Of a stretch of DNA of 24,791 nucleotides, positions 1 through 7,739 are shown one piece after another. The position numbers were made by a program, and so were the translations under genes. The notes below the pieces were generated by a model. It was given only the letters and a program-made list of their open reading frames with translations, had not been told where the DNA came from and did not search any database. This DNA is from a virus: positions 1 through 24,791 of IMG/VR virus record IMGVR_UViG_3300028767_000090. One strand, given 5' to 3'. Each line of letters starts with the position of its first letter. Position 1 is the stretch's first letter.

Positions 1-21
1 TTTTGCTTCCTCAGGAGTCAT
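1..21 (-). CDS. Start of next gene after tape measure (partial, 7 codons)
   Basis: Leftward ATG at 21-19 followed by ACT CCT GAG GAA GCA AAA (MTPEEAK), running off the left edge. It shares one base with the tape-measure stop (TAATG), the usual sign of translational coupling. By position it should be another late gene of the tail or assembly operon, but seven residues identify no family. Confidence 0.55.
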
Positions 22-3000
22 TACAGTACTTTTATTCCGTTTAACTTCAAATAATACAGCGTTTCATCTATCCGGTCAAGTCGGCGACAAAAAGATGTAT
101 TAGTTCGAATATCCTCCTGAATAGCTAACATTCGACTCATTACGTCGACCGCATTTTTATTGGTGGCCAAAATAGCTACAATATTCAAGCGCATAGCGAT
201 AATCTGACCTGTAAGAGCCGTGCCGGTTTCTTCACTCATTTTTGCCGTATCACCTTTAATTCCTGTTTGACTAGTCGTTTCACCCGTAAATAGGTTACTA
301 TACTTTGATAACTGTTCGTAATACAGTTTTCCGGCATCCTGTATCTTCTTTTCGAAATCAGATTGTTCTGCAGATGTCAACTCGTTACCGCTTTCCATAT
401 CTGCCGCCAATTGCTCAACGGCTTTTTGCATCGGTTTTTCTAGGAACTGTAATTTTAAAGCATGTGATACAGCATTCTTAATTACATCATTCACTACATT
501 ACCCATTGCTAAAGCAGCATCCTCACCGTTGGCAAAAGCAGTAACAAGCGCATCGCCAAGCTGAGAGGCTAAGTCCTTAGCATTTGTTTGTGCCAATCCC
601 TCAACAATGGCATCGGCAGTATCGGATATCTCATTTTTAAGTGCTTCAATCTCCGCCTTACGGTCGGCAATGGCATCCTGATTCTGTTTTTTCTTTTTCT
701 TTCGATATTCCTGTGCAAGCCATGCCTCATTAGCACGTATCTGCGCCTGTAGGTTTTGAATGGATTCGCGTTGATCCTTATAAACATCAGTACCAAGTGC
801 ATCCTCTACGGCTTTCTGTAGGCGTTTATAAGCCGCTGTCAAGTCGTTTAAGTTGGCTTCAATCGCCTTTTGTTTCTTTGCAATATCCTTACTTTTCCTA
901 TCAAAAAGAGAGAATGCGCTTGTAAGTAATCCTACTGACCCAGTGATGATGTCAATTGGGTTACCCGTTGCAATTCCTTTGGCAAGAGTAGCCGCCCCCG
1001 ATACCATACCAATTACATCCTGAGCATCTTTCTTTTCCTGCTCGTTGAGTAATCCAAGCTGATCCAATCCGCCAACTACCGACGTCAATATTCCTTGAAC
1101 ACCATCAAGAGCCGCTCCGGCAGCTCCTGCCATAGAAGCGGTAGCCTTTGCTGCTTCATCCTCCAATTTTGCTAAATCCTCTTTTGAAGTTTTAGTGTCA
1201 AGTTTACCGGCTTTAAGAGCTGCTCCCGCTTTTGTATTACCGGTAATAGATGCCCCAAGTTGGGAAAAAGGATTGTTCTTTATTTTATCACCGGCAACGG
1301 TTTTTTGAGCTGAATTAATATCAGCAAGCATCTTCTTAGCCGTTTCGGATGACAATTTACCGGCTGCCTGTTCGGCAAGTATGCGAGCCTTAATGTCGGC
1401 AATAAGCTTTTCAGTTGTTTCTTTCGAAGCTTGCAACTTATCGTTAGTAGCCAGTTTGTACAAATCAGTTTCTTGGATAAGTCCGGCTGTTACTTCACTA
1501 ATCTTTTTATCGCGTTCGGCAGTAGCATTGGCTACGGCATCGGTCAGACCTTTATCTTTTAAATCTTTGATTTTTTTATCATATTCAGTTTCAATTTTTA
1601 CACGTTCATTGGCAAATGACATAGCCAGTGTAGTAAGTTCTTCACCCCATTTTTTTGTTGCTTCTTGTCGTTTAGCTGCATAAGCATTGTCAAGTGCCAG
1701 GCTTGCATCTGCTATCTCTTTTGCCTTAGATGGGTCAATGGTAGCTACAGAAGCACTTATGTTGGCAGAATCGGTTGATAGAGGTTTAAAACCTTTCTCA
1801 CCCTTGTGATTCTTATTATATGCCGTTACAATAGCAATCTCTTTTTCCTCTATTTTTTGAACTTCCAATTGTTTTTCAAGATCAATAGCATCAAGGCGTT
1901 TTTTCAAACTATCAGTTTGTTGGTCAATTAGAAGTTTTGACGTTTGAGACTCAATGTCAAGCAACATTTTTTGTAATTCTTTTTCGGCATCATATGCTTC
2001 TTTTATAGGTTTATCTTTAGTTTCAGTATTTTTTGAAGAAAAATCATTTAGATTAACTCCAGTAAGCAGTTTTTCGATTTCTTTATTTCCTAAATTAATG
2101 AGTTTACCTGACTTTCTTTGTTGAGCAATATATTTCACAAAAAATGCACCGCTCTTATCATTTGTAATTTTATCCATATTTCGCCAAAAATCTGAATAAA
2201 CCCCCTCAAATTCTTTTGAACCTAATTTTAATTTATCAGAATCAATGTAGTCGAATAAATTACCCATTGGCTTTACTCCTGCAATTAAATCACCGGTTAT
2301 CTTATTCAGCTGTTCGCTAGATGCACCATATTTTTGCATTATGCCTAAAACGTTATCCAATGCAGCCTCATACGGCTTTACAGTTGATTTTTTATAGCCC
2401 GAAAGAGCTGTATCAGCCTCTTGTTTTTTTAATGTTGCTTGTGCAGATTTTTCAATTAACGAGTTAGCCGCTTGAATCTTTATCGCTGCATCAATTGCAG
2501 CCTTAGACATAGCCGGATAAGCATTTTTTACCTGTTCAATTGTTTTTAAATGCGTATTGAATGTTTTATTAAAGTCATTAATTATTTGCTTGGCATTAGC
2601 CGAATTATCACCATACTTCTTTATTTCTATTCCAATTTTAGTAATATCTTGTATCTTTTTTGATGCCGATCCCGAAAAGTCAGAAAACACTTTATTAAGT
2701 GCTTTCTGACTCTCAGCAGTCTTATCAATTTCATTTTTCCCAGTTACTAATTTTTCGATGTACGATATAAAATCCTTACCATACATTGTCAATAAAGTAA
2801 TACCAACCATCATAATAGACTGCCATGATACCATACTTGAAAGCAATTGTTTCCATACTGGAGTCGTTGATGCACCTGATGCTTTTAGTGCCTCATTTTC
2901 ATATCTAGCTCTCTTAATATTGTCGGCCAAAATCGGTAAATTATTGCTTATCCCTAAGAAAAAAGTACTCATGCTCACTGATGCCGCAGGAAGCTCTCTG

Positions 3001-3401
3001 ACAACCTGCTGAACGGAATAATTTAGCGAATTATACCCAACAGCAGCCTTACCAACATTAGATGCATCAACGGAATCTACAGGAGCTATTTTTGTTTTAC
3101 TAAGTCCAGAAAGTTCAGCTTTCAGTTGTTTTACAGCATCCTTTTCATCTAGTATGTTTTTTTTAGTTATCTCAATCTCGCTTAGAATTTCGCTCTTTTG
3201 GTCTTTACTTGTTGCATTTTTGTAATCTGTGCCCAATCCAACTAAATCCTTTCTTAGATTAAGAAGGGCTTCATCATGGCGCAAAATATCCGATTTTACT
3301 CTAATATGAGCAGCCGATATATCATCAAGCGATTTTTCAATCTTTGCACCTTCCGTTTCGGTGTTACCACCATACATAAAGTCAATTTCTACAGGTTCCA
3401 T
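21..3401 (-). CDS. Phage tail tape measure protein
   Basis: 1126 residues. The protein sets tail length, is packed inside the tail tube during assembly, and helps deliver DNA through the host envelope. The sequence is rich in Ala, Lys and Glu with long predicted coiled coils over residues 20-110 and much of 480-760. A stretch around residues 130-165 (LNYSVQQVVRELPAASVSMS, then FFLGISNNLPILADNIKRAR) is typical of Bacteroidetes tape measures. Hydrophobic segments lie near 190-215 and 795-835. A lysine cluster (KKKKKQ) is near residue 905. By the rule of about 0.15 nm per residue the tail would be roughly 170 nm long. It starts at ATG 3401, 12 nt after the chaperone T frame ends, with no clear Shine-Dalgarno. 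The family call is firm from size, composition and position after the chaperone pair. Confidence 0.93.
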   Translation of the reverse strand: MEPVEIDFMYGGNTETEGAKIEKSLDDISAAHIRVKSDILRHDEALLNLRKDLVGLGTDYKNATSKDQKSEILSEIEITKKNILDEKDAVKQLKAELSGLSKTKIAPVDSVDASNVGKAAVGYNSLNYSVQQVVRELPAASVSMSTFFLGISNNLPILADNIKRARYENEALKASGASTTPVWKQLLSSMVSWQSIMMVGITLLTMYGKDFISYIEKLVTGKNEIDKTAESQKALNKVFSDFSGSASKKIQDITKIGIEIKKYGDNSANAKQIINDFNKTFNTHLKTIEQVKNAYPAMSKAAIDAAIKIQAANSLIEKSAQATLKKQEADTALSGYKKSTVKPYEAALDNVLGIMQKYGASSEQLNKITGDLIAGVKPMGNLFDYIDSDKLKLGSKEFEGVYSDFWRNMDKITNDKSGAFFVKYIAQQRKSGKLINLGNKEIEKLLTGVNLNDFSSKNTETKDKPIKEAYDAEKELQKMLLDIESQTSKLLIDQQTDSLKKRLDAIDLEKQLEVQKIEEKEIAIVTAYNKNHKGEKGFKPLSTDSANISASVATIDPSKAKEIADASLALDNAYAAKRQEATKKWGEELTTLAMSFANERVKIETEYDKKIKDLKDKGLTDAVANATAERDKKISEVTAGLIQETDLYKLATNDKLQASKETTEKLIADIKARILAEQAAGKLSSETAKKMLADINSAQKTVAGDKIKNNPFSQLGASITGNTKAGAALKAGKLDTKTSKEDLAKLEDEAAKATASMAGAAGAALDGVQGILTSVVGGLDQLGLLNEQEKKDAQDVIGMVSGAATLAKGIATGNPIDIITGSVGLLTSAFSLFDRKSKDIAKKQKAIEANLNDLTAAYKRLQKAVEDALGTDVYKDQRESIQNLQAQIRANEAWLAQEYRKKKKKQNQDAIADRKAEIEALKNEISDTADAIVEGLAQTNAKDLASQLGDALVTAFANGEDAALAMGNVVNDVIKNAVSHALKLQFLEKPMQKAVEQLAADMESGNELTSAEQSDFEKKIQDAGKLYYEQLSKYSNLFTGETTSQTGIKGDTAKMSEETGTALTGQIIAMRLNIVAILATNKNAVDVMSRMLAIQEDIRTNTSFCRRLDRIDETLYYLKLNGIKVL

Positions 3402-3413
3402 ATATCATAGGTA

Positions 3414-3731
3414 TTATTCACCAAGGAATTCGAGCAACTCCTCTTCGCTGTCAATCATTTTTGTTTTACTTCCTTTTTTGCGTTTTGGAACATCGGGGAG
3501 TTTCATTTGCAAGTTGAACCAACTTTCACCCCATAGCACGTAGTCATGCGACCAACCCGTTTCTTTTTGTATGCTCCATATAATTCCAAAGAGGCTATGA
3601 GAACCTTCCATGTGGCTCTTTGACTCCTCCTTTATTCCTGACCCAAATTCATCGGACTCATCCTCGTCATCCTCGCTATCAATTTGGTAGTAGTCGTAAA
3701 ACTTTCCATCCTCCCATATATAAGAACCCAC
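3414..3731 (-). CDS. Tail assembly chaperone T-frame (probable -1 frameshift extension)
   Basis: 105 codons from a GTG, with no Shine-Dalgarno before it. It lies directly upstream of the tape measure and overlaps the 3' end of the preceding gene by 100 nt in the -1 frame. This is the layout of lambda G/GT-type chaperones, where a minority of ribosomes slip to make a longer protein that binds the tape measure. The segment has an acidic run (SEDDEDESDE), then a Trp-rich stretch (HDYVLWGESWFNLQMKLPD) like the T domains of Bacteroidetes phages. The frame is open upstream to a stop near 3762, so slippage could occur anywhere between there and 3632. The only good slip tract is UUUU-A, at 3698-3701 on the complementary strand. 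Independent initiation at the GTG is the alternative. Confidence 0.75.
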   Translation of the reverse strand: MGSYIWEDGKFYDYYQIDSEDDEDESDEFGSGIKEESKSHMEGSHSLFGIIWSIQKETGWSHDYVLWGESWFNLQMKLPDVPKRKKGSKTKMIDSEEELLEFLGE

Positions 3732-4135
3732 ATCATGAGTTCTTGCAGTTGGTCAGCCGTGCAAGCTTTACGCAAGTGCCTGGCAAGTACTGGGGCAAAT
3801 AGCCAAATTTTAAGCGGTGAGTTAAGCAAGCAAGCAGCTACGCAAAGTGATACAGGCTTAATGTTTTCGAGAATCGTTTTTATGGGTAAGGATGCCGGAA
3901 CTGACTCCATGTTTTTAATCACTGTATCGTGCGCCTCACTTACTTTCAATGTTTCAAGTGGCGATAAGTCAATTACCGTGGATAGGTGAACCAATGTTCC
4001 AAGTCGTAACCGTTTGACGGCTATTTTCATTTTATTACGTCCGAATAGGCGATAAAAAAAAGGTGCAGGGATTGAAAACCCGACACCCCTGTCTAATAAC
4101 GCCATTGCGGCAGCGCGTTCTATATTTGCTTCCAT
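3632..4135 (-). CDS. Tail assembly chaperone G
   Basis: 167 residues, mostly helical, between the tail tube gene and the tape measure, which is the standard place for the G chaperone in siphoviruses. G-type proteins coat the tape measure and recruit tube subunits, and are absent from the finished virion. Its last 33 codons overlap the acidic T frame; in its own frame this end reads as a low-complexity Thr/Arg/Met tail (ESFTTTTK...RMTRMSPM), as expected if only the alternative frame is under selection there. Start ATG 4135 lies just after a palindromic repeat (4150-4180). I assign it by gene order and the overlap rather than by a recognised motif. Confidence 0.7.
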   Translation of the reverse strand: MEANIERAAAMALLDRGVGFSIPAPFFYRLFGRNKMKIAVKRLRLGTLVHLSTVIDLSPLETLKVSEAHDTVIKNMESVPASLPIKTILENIKPVSLCVAACLLNSPLKIWLFAPVLARHLRKACTADQLQELMMWVLIYGRMESFTTTTKLIARMTRMSPMNLGQE

Positions 4136-4149
4136 GTGTGTGATATTAT

Positions 4150-4180
4150 GTAGAGATAAGACTTACTGCCTTATCTCTAC
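4150..4180. repeat. Palindromic repeat GTAGAGA..TCTCTAC (hairpin)
   Basis: Perfect 11-bp inverted repeat GTAGAGATAAG / CTTATCTCTAC with a 9-nt loop, filling the gap between the tail tube stop (4192) and the chaperone start (4135). It has no U-run on either side, so it is a poor intrinsic terminator. Its outer ends match the element at 10903-10926 and resemble interspersed palindromes of Bacteroidetes chromosomes. It may modulate expression of the tail operon or protect the upstream mRNA end. Confidence 0.75.
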
Positions 4181-4191
4181 GAAATACAATA

Positions 4192-4689
4192 CTATCCAAT
4201 TTTACAAGAGGCAACACCCGCTTTTTTAGGAGCTAATACTCTTCCCTCAATGGTCAACTGTGCAATACCTGAACGTGTCAGCTTGTAATTGTAAGTTGCA
4301 CGTAAAGCTACTCGAGCGTATGTGATTGGTTTCCCTGATTTTGGAGTAACCTTTACTGATTTTTCATTAATTGAACTCGTAGCAGGAGCAATCCATACAT
4401 CATCAGGAGCAGTACCAGTTGTAGTACCTCCAAGCGTTTTCACCAAGTTTGCGGGAGTAAAGTCGGTAACAATCCATTTAAGTTTTGTTTTTTTCACTCC
4501 GGGAACAATTTCACCTGGTTCATCAAGCTCTTCATATTCGTGCTCAATATCGGCATCTTGTTCTTGTGTAATCTCGGCAGTATCTTTATAGGTATTACCC
4601 AATGAAGCAAAGGTTGTACCTACATCACCATCAACGGCAATATCACTAATTTGAATAGAAGATACGCCAAGCAATTTAGTTTCTGACAT
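4192..4689 (-). CDS. Major tail tube protein
   Basis: 165 residues. This protein stacks as hexameric rings to form the tail tube around the tape measure. It has a beta-rich composition with an acidic N-terminal region (QEQDADIEHEYEELDEPGE) followed by KLKWIVTDFTPANLVKTLGG, a pattern common in Bacteroidetes phage tail tube proteins. Size and place immediately upstream of the chaperones and tape measure agree. ATG at 4689 is the only sensible start and leaves 11 nt after the preceding lysis gene. Neither a sheath protein nor baseplate wedge genes are seen nearby, which supports a non-contractile tail. Confidence 0.85.
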   Translation of the reverse strand: MSETKLLGVSSIQISDIAVDGDVGTTFASLGNTYKDTAEITQEQDADIEHEYEELDEPGEIVPGVKKTKLKWIVTDFTPANLVKTLGGTTTGTAPDDVWIAPATSSINEKSVKVTPKSGKPITYARVALRATYNYKLTRSGIAQLTIEGRVLAPKKAGVASCKIG

Positions 4690-4700
4690 AATATGTTTAT

Positions 4701-5267
4701 TTAAATGATTTTTAAAAGCTTTTTAAATACTGATATAATCGGTGTTTTTGTCACCAATTTGAAGCCCGCAAAAGCGGTAAGAGCAATATAAAATAGTAGT
4801 CCAGTCCACCAAATAAAGTCACGAACAGGCGTTTCTTTTATTACAGGCACTTTTTTAGTTACGGTAAGTGTTTTGGTAATGTCTCGTCTATAATATTTAT
4901 CGGTCGATTTGATAAATACAGTATCCGGTTGCGTTTCTGCTTTATAGCTTAGTTGCCCATTTTGAAACGAAAAGTTAGAATTCATGTTCTTACTTTTTTG
5001 CTCCGAAAAACCTACCAACAAAACATTATTCAATGAATCGCACTTGAACAAAGCCCTGAGCATAGAACTATCCGCAGGAACTGCCACCGGGGTAAGCTTA
5101 TCCTTTTCGATAGATATTTGCGAAGAATTCACTACCGACTGTTTAGATTTGCAACTGGTCAATAAAGCCCCAATTATAAAAAATAGGATGATACATAAAA
5201 CTATAGTCCAAAGCCTAAGCTCCGGTGATGTCTTTTGCTTCTTGTTTTTTTTGTTCGAGGTTGTCAT
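4701..5267 (-). CDS. Candidate spanin: lipobox plus C-terminal membrane helix
   Basis: 188 residues. The N-terminus is Lys-rich (residues 5-12), then a hydrophobic segment (19-36) ending in a lipobox L-T-S-C with Cys39. The middle (40-148) is a hydrophilic linker, and a second hydrophobic helix lies at about 151-172, followed by a basic tail (KKLLKII). A lipid anchor at one end and an inner-membrane helix at the other is the plan of unimolecular spanins such as T1 gp11, which fuse outer and inner membranes in the last step of lysis. It overlaps the upstream coiled-coil membrane gene by 53 nt and follows an amidase gene, so it sits in a lysis cassette. There is no family match I can name; a holin-like role, or a partnership with the upstream protein as an i-spanin/o-spanin pair, is possible. 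Confidence 0.6.
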   Translation of the reverse strand: MTTSNKKNKKQKTSPELRLWTIVLCIILFFIIGALLTSCKSKQSVVNSSQISIEKDKLTPVAVPADSSMLRALFKCDSLNNVLLVGFSEQKSKNMNSNFSFQNGQLSYKAETQPDTVFIKSTDKYYRRDITKTLTVTKKVPVIKETPVRDFIWWTGLLFYIALTAFAGFKLVTKTPIISVFKKLLKII

Positions 5268-5646
5268 GATTGATAGAGTCTAATATTTTAATTATACGGT
5301 TATTAAGTGTTGTAAGCTTTCTAACATCTGTTCTCAATAATGAAACTTCATCAGCTAGCTTATCATACTTATCTGCAATGGCGCAAGCTCGTTGCTCTGC
5401 TGCATCAGCTCGTTGTTCAGCGGCCTCTGCTCTTTTTTCAGACATTTCGGCAGATTTTTGCCAAATATCTAGCGATGCAGAAACATTTGCAATTCGTTTG
5501 CCCTCAACATCGGCCTCCGAACTTTCTACTGCCACTACTGAGTTATTAGCCTCTGCATTGGCTTTTCGAAGTGTTGGTTTTAATGTAAACAGAATGATAA
5601 GTCCACCACCAAGAATGAAGTTTATAATTACACTTATGTATTCCAT
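5215..5646 (-). CDS. Lysis-cassette membrane protein with coiled coil (holin- or Rz-like)
   Basis: 143 residues. One hydrophobic segment at residues 4-22 (ISVIINFILGGGLIILFTL) is followed by a long charged helix containing near-repeats AEAAEQRADAAEQRA (about 72-90) and a heptad-like region to about 120. An N-terminal membrane anchor followed by a coiled coil is the topology of lambda Rz (i-spanin, 153 residues). It is also seen in single-pass phage proteins annotated as holins. It lies between the amidase and the lipobox protein, and its 3' end overlaps the latter by 53 nt, as in Rz/Rz1 pairs. The membrane and coiled-coil features are visible; the exact lysis role is inferred. Confidence 0.6.
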   Translation of the reverse strand: MEYISVIINFILGGGLIILFTLKPTLRKANAEANNSVVAVESSEADVEGKRIANVSASLDIWQKSAEMSEKRAEAAEQRADAAEQRACAIADKYDKLADEVSLLRTDVRKLTTLNNRIIKILDSINHDNLEQKKQEAKDITGA

Positions 5647-5662
5647 ACTAATTATTCTTTAA

Positions 5663-5684
5663 TCCCCTTTAGGGGGTTGGGGTA
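5663..5684. repeat. CCCCTTTAGGGG palindromic repeat at amidase 3' end
   Basis: CCCC-TTTA-GGGG at 5664-5675 followed by GTTGGGGTAG. On the leftward strand this reads CCCCAACCCCCTAAAGGGG, a motif common in intergenic regions of Bacteroidetes genomes. The amidase stop codon TAA (5671-5669) lies inside the palindrome, so the repeat supplies the last codons and stop. A degenerate relative (CCTCTTTAGGGG) lies just past the capsid gene stop at 6229-6240. Confidence 0.6.
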
Positions 5685-6130
5685 GTTTTATACTCTTTTT
5701 CGGCATCAAAGCACGGACACATCTTTATCCATTCGTTTGGCTCAATTACTCCATCACCATCTTTGTCAGGCGATAGGTCGCGATGTCCTTTCACTTTTGT
5801 GATAGCCGGATACAATGCTTTCAACTCCTTTATTATGCGCAAAAGACTTTCCTTTTGTTGAGCAGTACGTGTGTCGGCGGGTTTCCCGGCTACACTTATA
5901 CCACCTTCATAGCAGATACCTACCGAATTGGCATTAAAGCCTTCCACATGCGCACCAACTACATCCAATGGGCGAAGATGAACTACGTACCCACTTTTGC
6001 GAATGTAATAATGATAACCGGCACTATTGAACCCGCGAGCTCTGTGGTCGATAGTCATTTGTTCGGGTGTATAATCATGGTCAACCGGAGTGGCAGAGCA
6101 GTGAATTACAATTAAATTTATCTTTCTCAT
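5669..6130 (-). CDS. N-acetylmuramoyl-L-alanine amidase endolysin (Amidase_2)
   Basis: Zinc amidase of the T7-lysozyme/PGRP fold that cuts the bond between N-acetylmuramic acid and L-alanine in peptidoglycan, the endolysin of this phage. I start it at ATG 6130 (MRKINLIVIHCSATP), giving 153 residues; an ATG at 6178 is in frame but would place a terminator stem inside the gene. Numbering from 6130, the signature residues are His10 (IVIHCSA), Tyr39 (AGYHYYI), His116 (KGHRDLSP), Lys136 and the Cys138/Cys140 pair (KMCPCFD), matching the zinc ligands and catalytic Tyr/Lys of T7 lysozyme. Residues 122-133 (DKDGDGVIEPNE) form a perfect EF-hand-type loop. There is no signal peptide, so release probably needs a holin. 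The C-terminus and stop lie in a palindromic repeat. Confidence 0.95.
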   Translation of the reverse strand: MRKINLIVIHCSATPVDHDYTPEQMTIDHRARGFNSAGYHYYIRKSGYVVHLRPLDVVGAHVEGFNANSVGICYEGGISVAGKPADTRTAQQKESLLRIIKELKALYPAITKVKGHRDLSPDKDGDGVIEPNEWIKMCPCFDAEKEYKTTPTP

Positions 6131-6153
6131 AAATGGGATATTGGTAGTTAAAC

Positions 6154-6203
6154 AAAAAGAGCGCGGGTGTATCAACATTCATTGATCATGTACCGCGCTC
6201 TTT
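6154..6203 (-). terminator. Intrinsic terminator after the capsid gene
   Basis: Inverted repeat AAAGAGCGCGG (6156-6166) / CCGCGCTCTTT (6193-6203) with a 26-nt loop. On the leftward strand the GC-rich 11-bp stem is followed directly by TTTTTGTTT, the form of a Rho-independent terminator. It lies between the capsid stop (6251) and the amidase start (6130), so it should let capsid mRNA accumulate while limiting read-through into the lysis genes. Confidence 0.8.
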
Positions 6204-6250
6204 ACACACACGGATTTTATTTCTTATACCTCTTTAGGGGTTATTGCAGA

Positions 6251-7678
6251 TTAGGAAGCTGCACGCGTTACCAATACTTGATAAGTAGCAGTAGCGTTAC
6301 CGTCAGCACTAGTTACCGTTACATTGATAATATTTTCACCAACGGCAAGATTACGAGCTGCAGAGGCAGTACCACTTGTCAAGGTAGTCGATCCAACTTT
6401 CAATACTTGACCCGCTTGACCATGAGTTGCAGTTACGGTAGTAGAAGATACTCCGGTAGCTACAGCCAATGTATAAGTCTTAGTCTCTGCATCAAAATCA
6501 GGAACAATAGAGCCTGCGCCCAATACTAAGTTTGCTAAGTCGGTTGACCCTGCAGCAACAGCTGCTGCACGTCCGTCGTACAATACAATGTCTTCGTCAA
6601 AAGTGATATTAGTATCAGCTTTCATAAGCATTTTGAAAAAGTATTCTTCAGAGTCATTGGCTACTTTATCAATAAGAATAGCCTCAGCATCATCGACTAA
6701 TGAAACTCCAGCCCACCAGTACGAATCCATATCCATTGAAGCTACAGCAGCAACTACAACATCTTTAGGCCATGAGGTTAATGGAATAATCTGAATCCCT
6801 TTGAATCGCTCAACATTAGTTTCGCTCCAATCTTTACCTTTATTCGGTTGATTGGTAATTACATTATCATAAATATCTCCGTCATCAATCGATACAAAGA
6901 ATTTAAGATTAGGGTTTTTGCGGATGTTTTTTGGCAAAGATGCTCTAATACCCTTAAATACGGTAAGAATATTTGACTCATCAATAGCAGCAGTATTAGC
7001 CTGTTTTCCTACTAAATTAGAGGAAACAATTCTGGTCAAAATACCGTCAAAATACTGACCTTCATTAGTACCTTTTACGCCATTTACATATTCATCACCT
7101 AATTCAAAATCAACTACTTTTGCTAATTCTGCCAAAAATGCGTTTTGAACAGCTGGAGGCAATTGAGAAAATACTAGGTTACCGGTTGGCTGAAATGGAC
7201 GCCAAATGCTTTCAAGAGCCCGAGGGTTAAACCGTGTATAAGCCATAATATCCTGTGGCTCTAGATATTTTTCAGTTATACCAAAATCACCTTTACTATC
7301 TGCTGCCGTTGGATTTGCCTTTCTTTTTTGAAGCATCGATCCTGCACGAAGCATTGGAATAGTGAATTTTTTGGTAACATTCGGAACAATACGAATATGA
7401 CCACCTGCGACAAGCTCATTTCCAGTACTAGCTCGTGTGAGCAACTGATCAAGTACTTCACCCGCATAAATAGAGGTGATATTAAGAGCCATTGCCAAAA
7501 TACCTGATTTGTGTTTATTACGATACGCATAAACCGAACCGGCTAAGCTGACTACCATCAACGAAGCAATCACTAGGTTGGTAACATAAGGCGGAGCACC
7601 CTGAGTAAGCACCGAACCCAAAACGATGTTGACTAGCAACATGCCGAATAAAATGAGAATGAATTTTAATGTTTTCAT
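6251..7678 (-). CDS. Major capsid protein with N-terminal membrane helices and C-terminal beta-sandwich
   Basis: 475 residues. The central part from about residue 63 (MALNITSIYAGEVLDQLLTR) to about 385 reads as a phage major head protein, probably HK97-fold, and the gene follows the protease/scaffold gene as expected. Two additions stand out. Residues 5-24 and 31-52 are strongly hydrophobic (KFILILFGMLLVNIVLGSVL and TNLVIASLMVVSLAGSVYAY), in a region usually occupied by a scaffolding delta domain removed by the protease. Residues 391-475 look like a cadherin-like/Ig-like beta-sandwich: FDAETKTYTLAV near its start, GENIINVTVTSADGNATATY, and a final QVLVTR. Such domains decorate capsid surfaces. 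The start ATG 7678 is in continuous frame with the rest. It has its own terminator downstream. Confidence 0.85.
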   Translation of the reverse strand: MKTLKFILILFGMLLVNIVLGSVLTQGAPPYVTNLVIASLMVVSLAGSVYAYRNKHKSGILAMALNITSIYAGEVLDQLLTRASTGNELVAGGHIRIVPNVTKKFTIPMLRAGSMLQKRKANPTAADSKGDFGITEKYLEPQDIMAYTRFNPRALESIWRPFQPTGNLVFSQLPPAVQNAFLAELAKVVDFELGDEYVNGVKGTNEGQYFDGILTRIVSSNLVGKQANTAAIDESNILTVFKGIRASLPKNIRKNPNLKFFVSIDDGDIYDNVITNQPNKGKDWSETNVERFKGIQIIPLTSWPKDVVVAAVASMDMDSYWWAGVSLVDDAEAILIDKVANDSEEYFFKMLMKADTNITFDEDIVLYDGRAAAVAAGSTDLANLVLGAGSIVPDFDAETKTYTLAVATGVSSTTVTATHGQAGQVLKVGSTTLTSGTASAARNLAVGENIINVTVTSADGNATATYQVLVTRAAS

Positions 7679-7739
7679 TTTTCTAAAATTTGTTTGTTTG
7701 TAAATCTTTTTTATACCTTGTTTTAAAATGACTTAGAGG

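Noticed and set aside
1381-1683. Rightward 100-codon frame inside the tape measure gene
   Set aside because: It is antisense to a well-supported tape measure gene and its composition (Ser/Leu/Val-rich) is the usual shadow of a coiled-coil gene.
5270-5662. Rightward 130-codon frame across the holin/Rz-like gene
   Set aside because: It is antisense to the AEAAEQR repeats, and Ala/Ser-rich reading is expected from that; no start signal and no neighbours on that strand.
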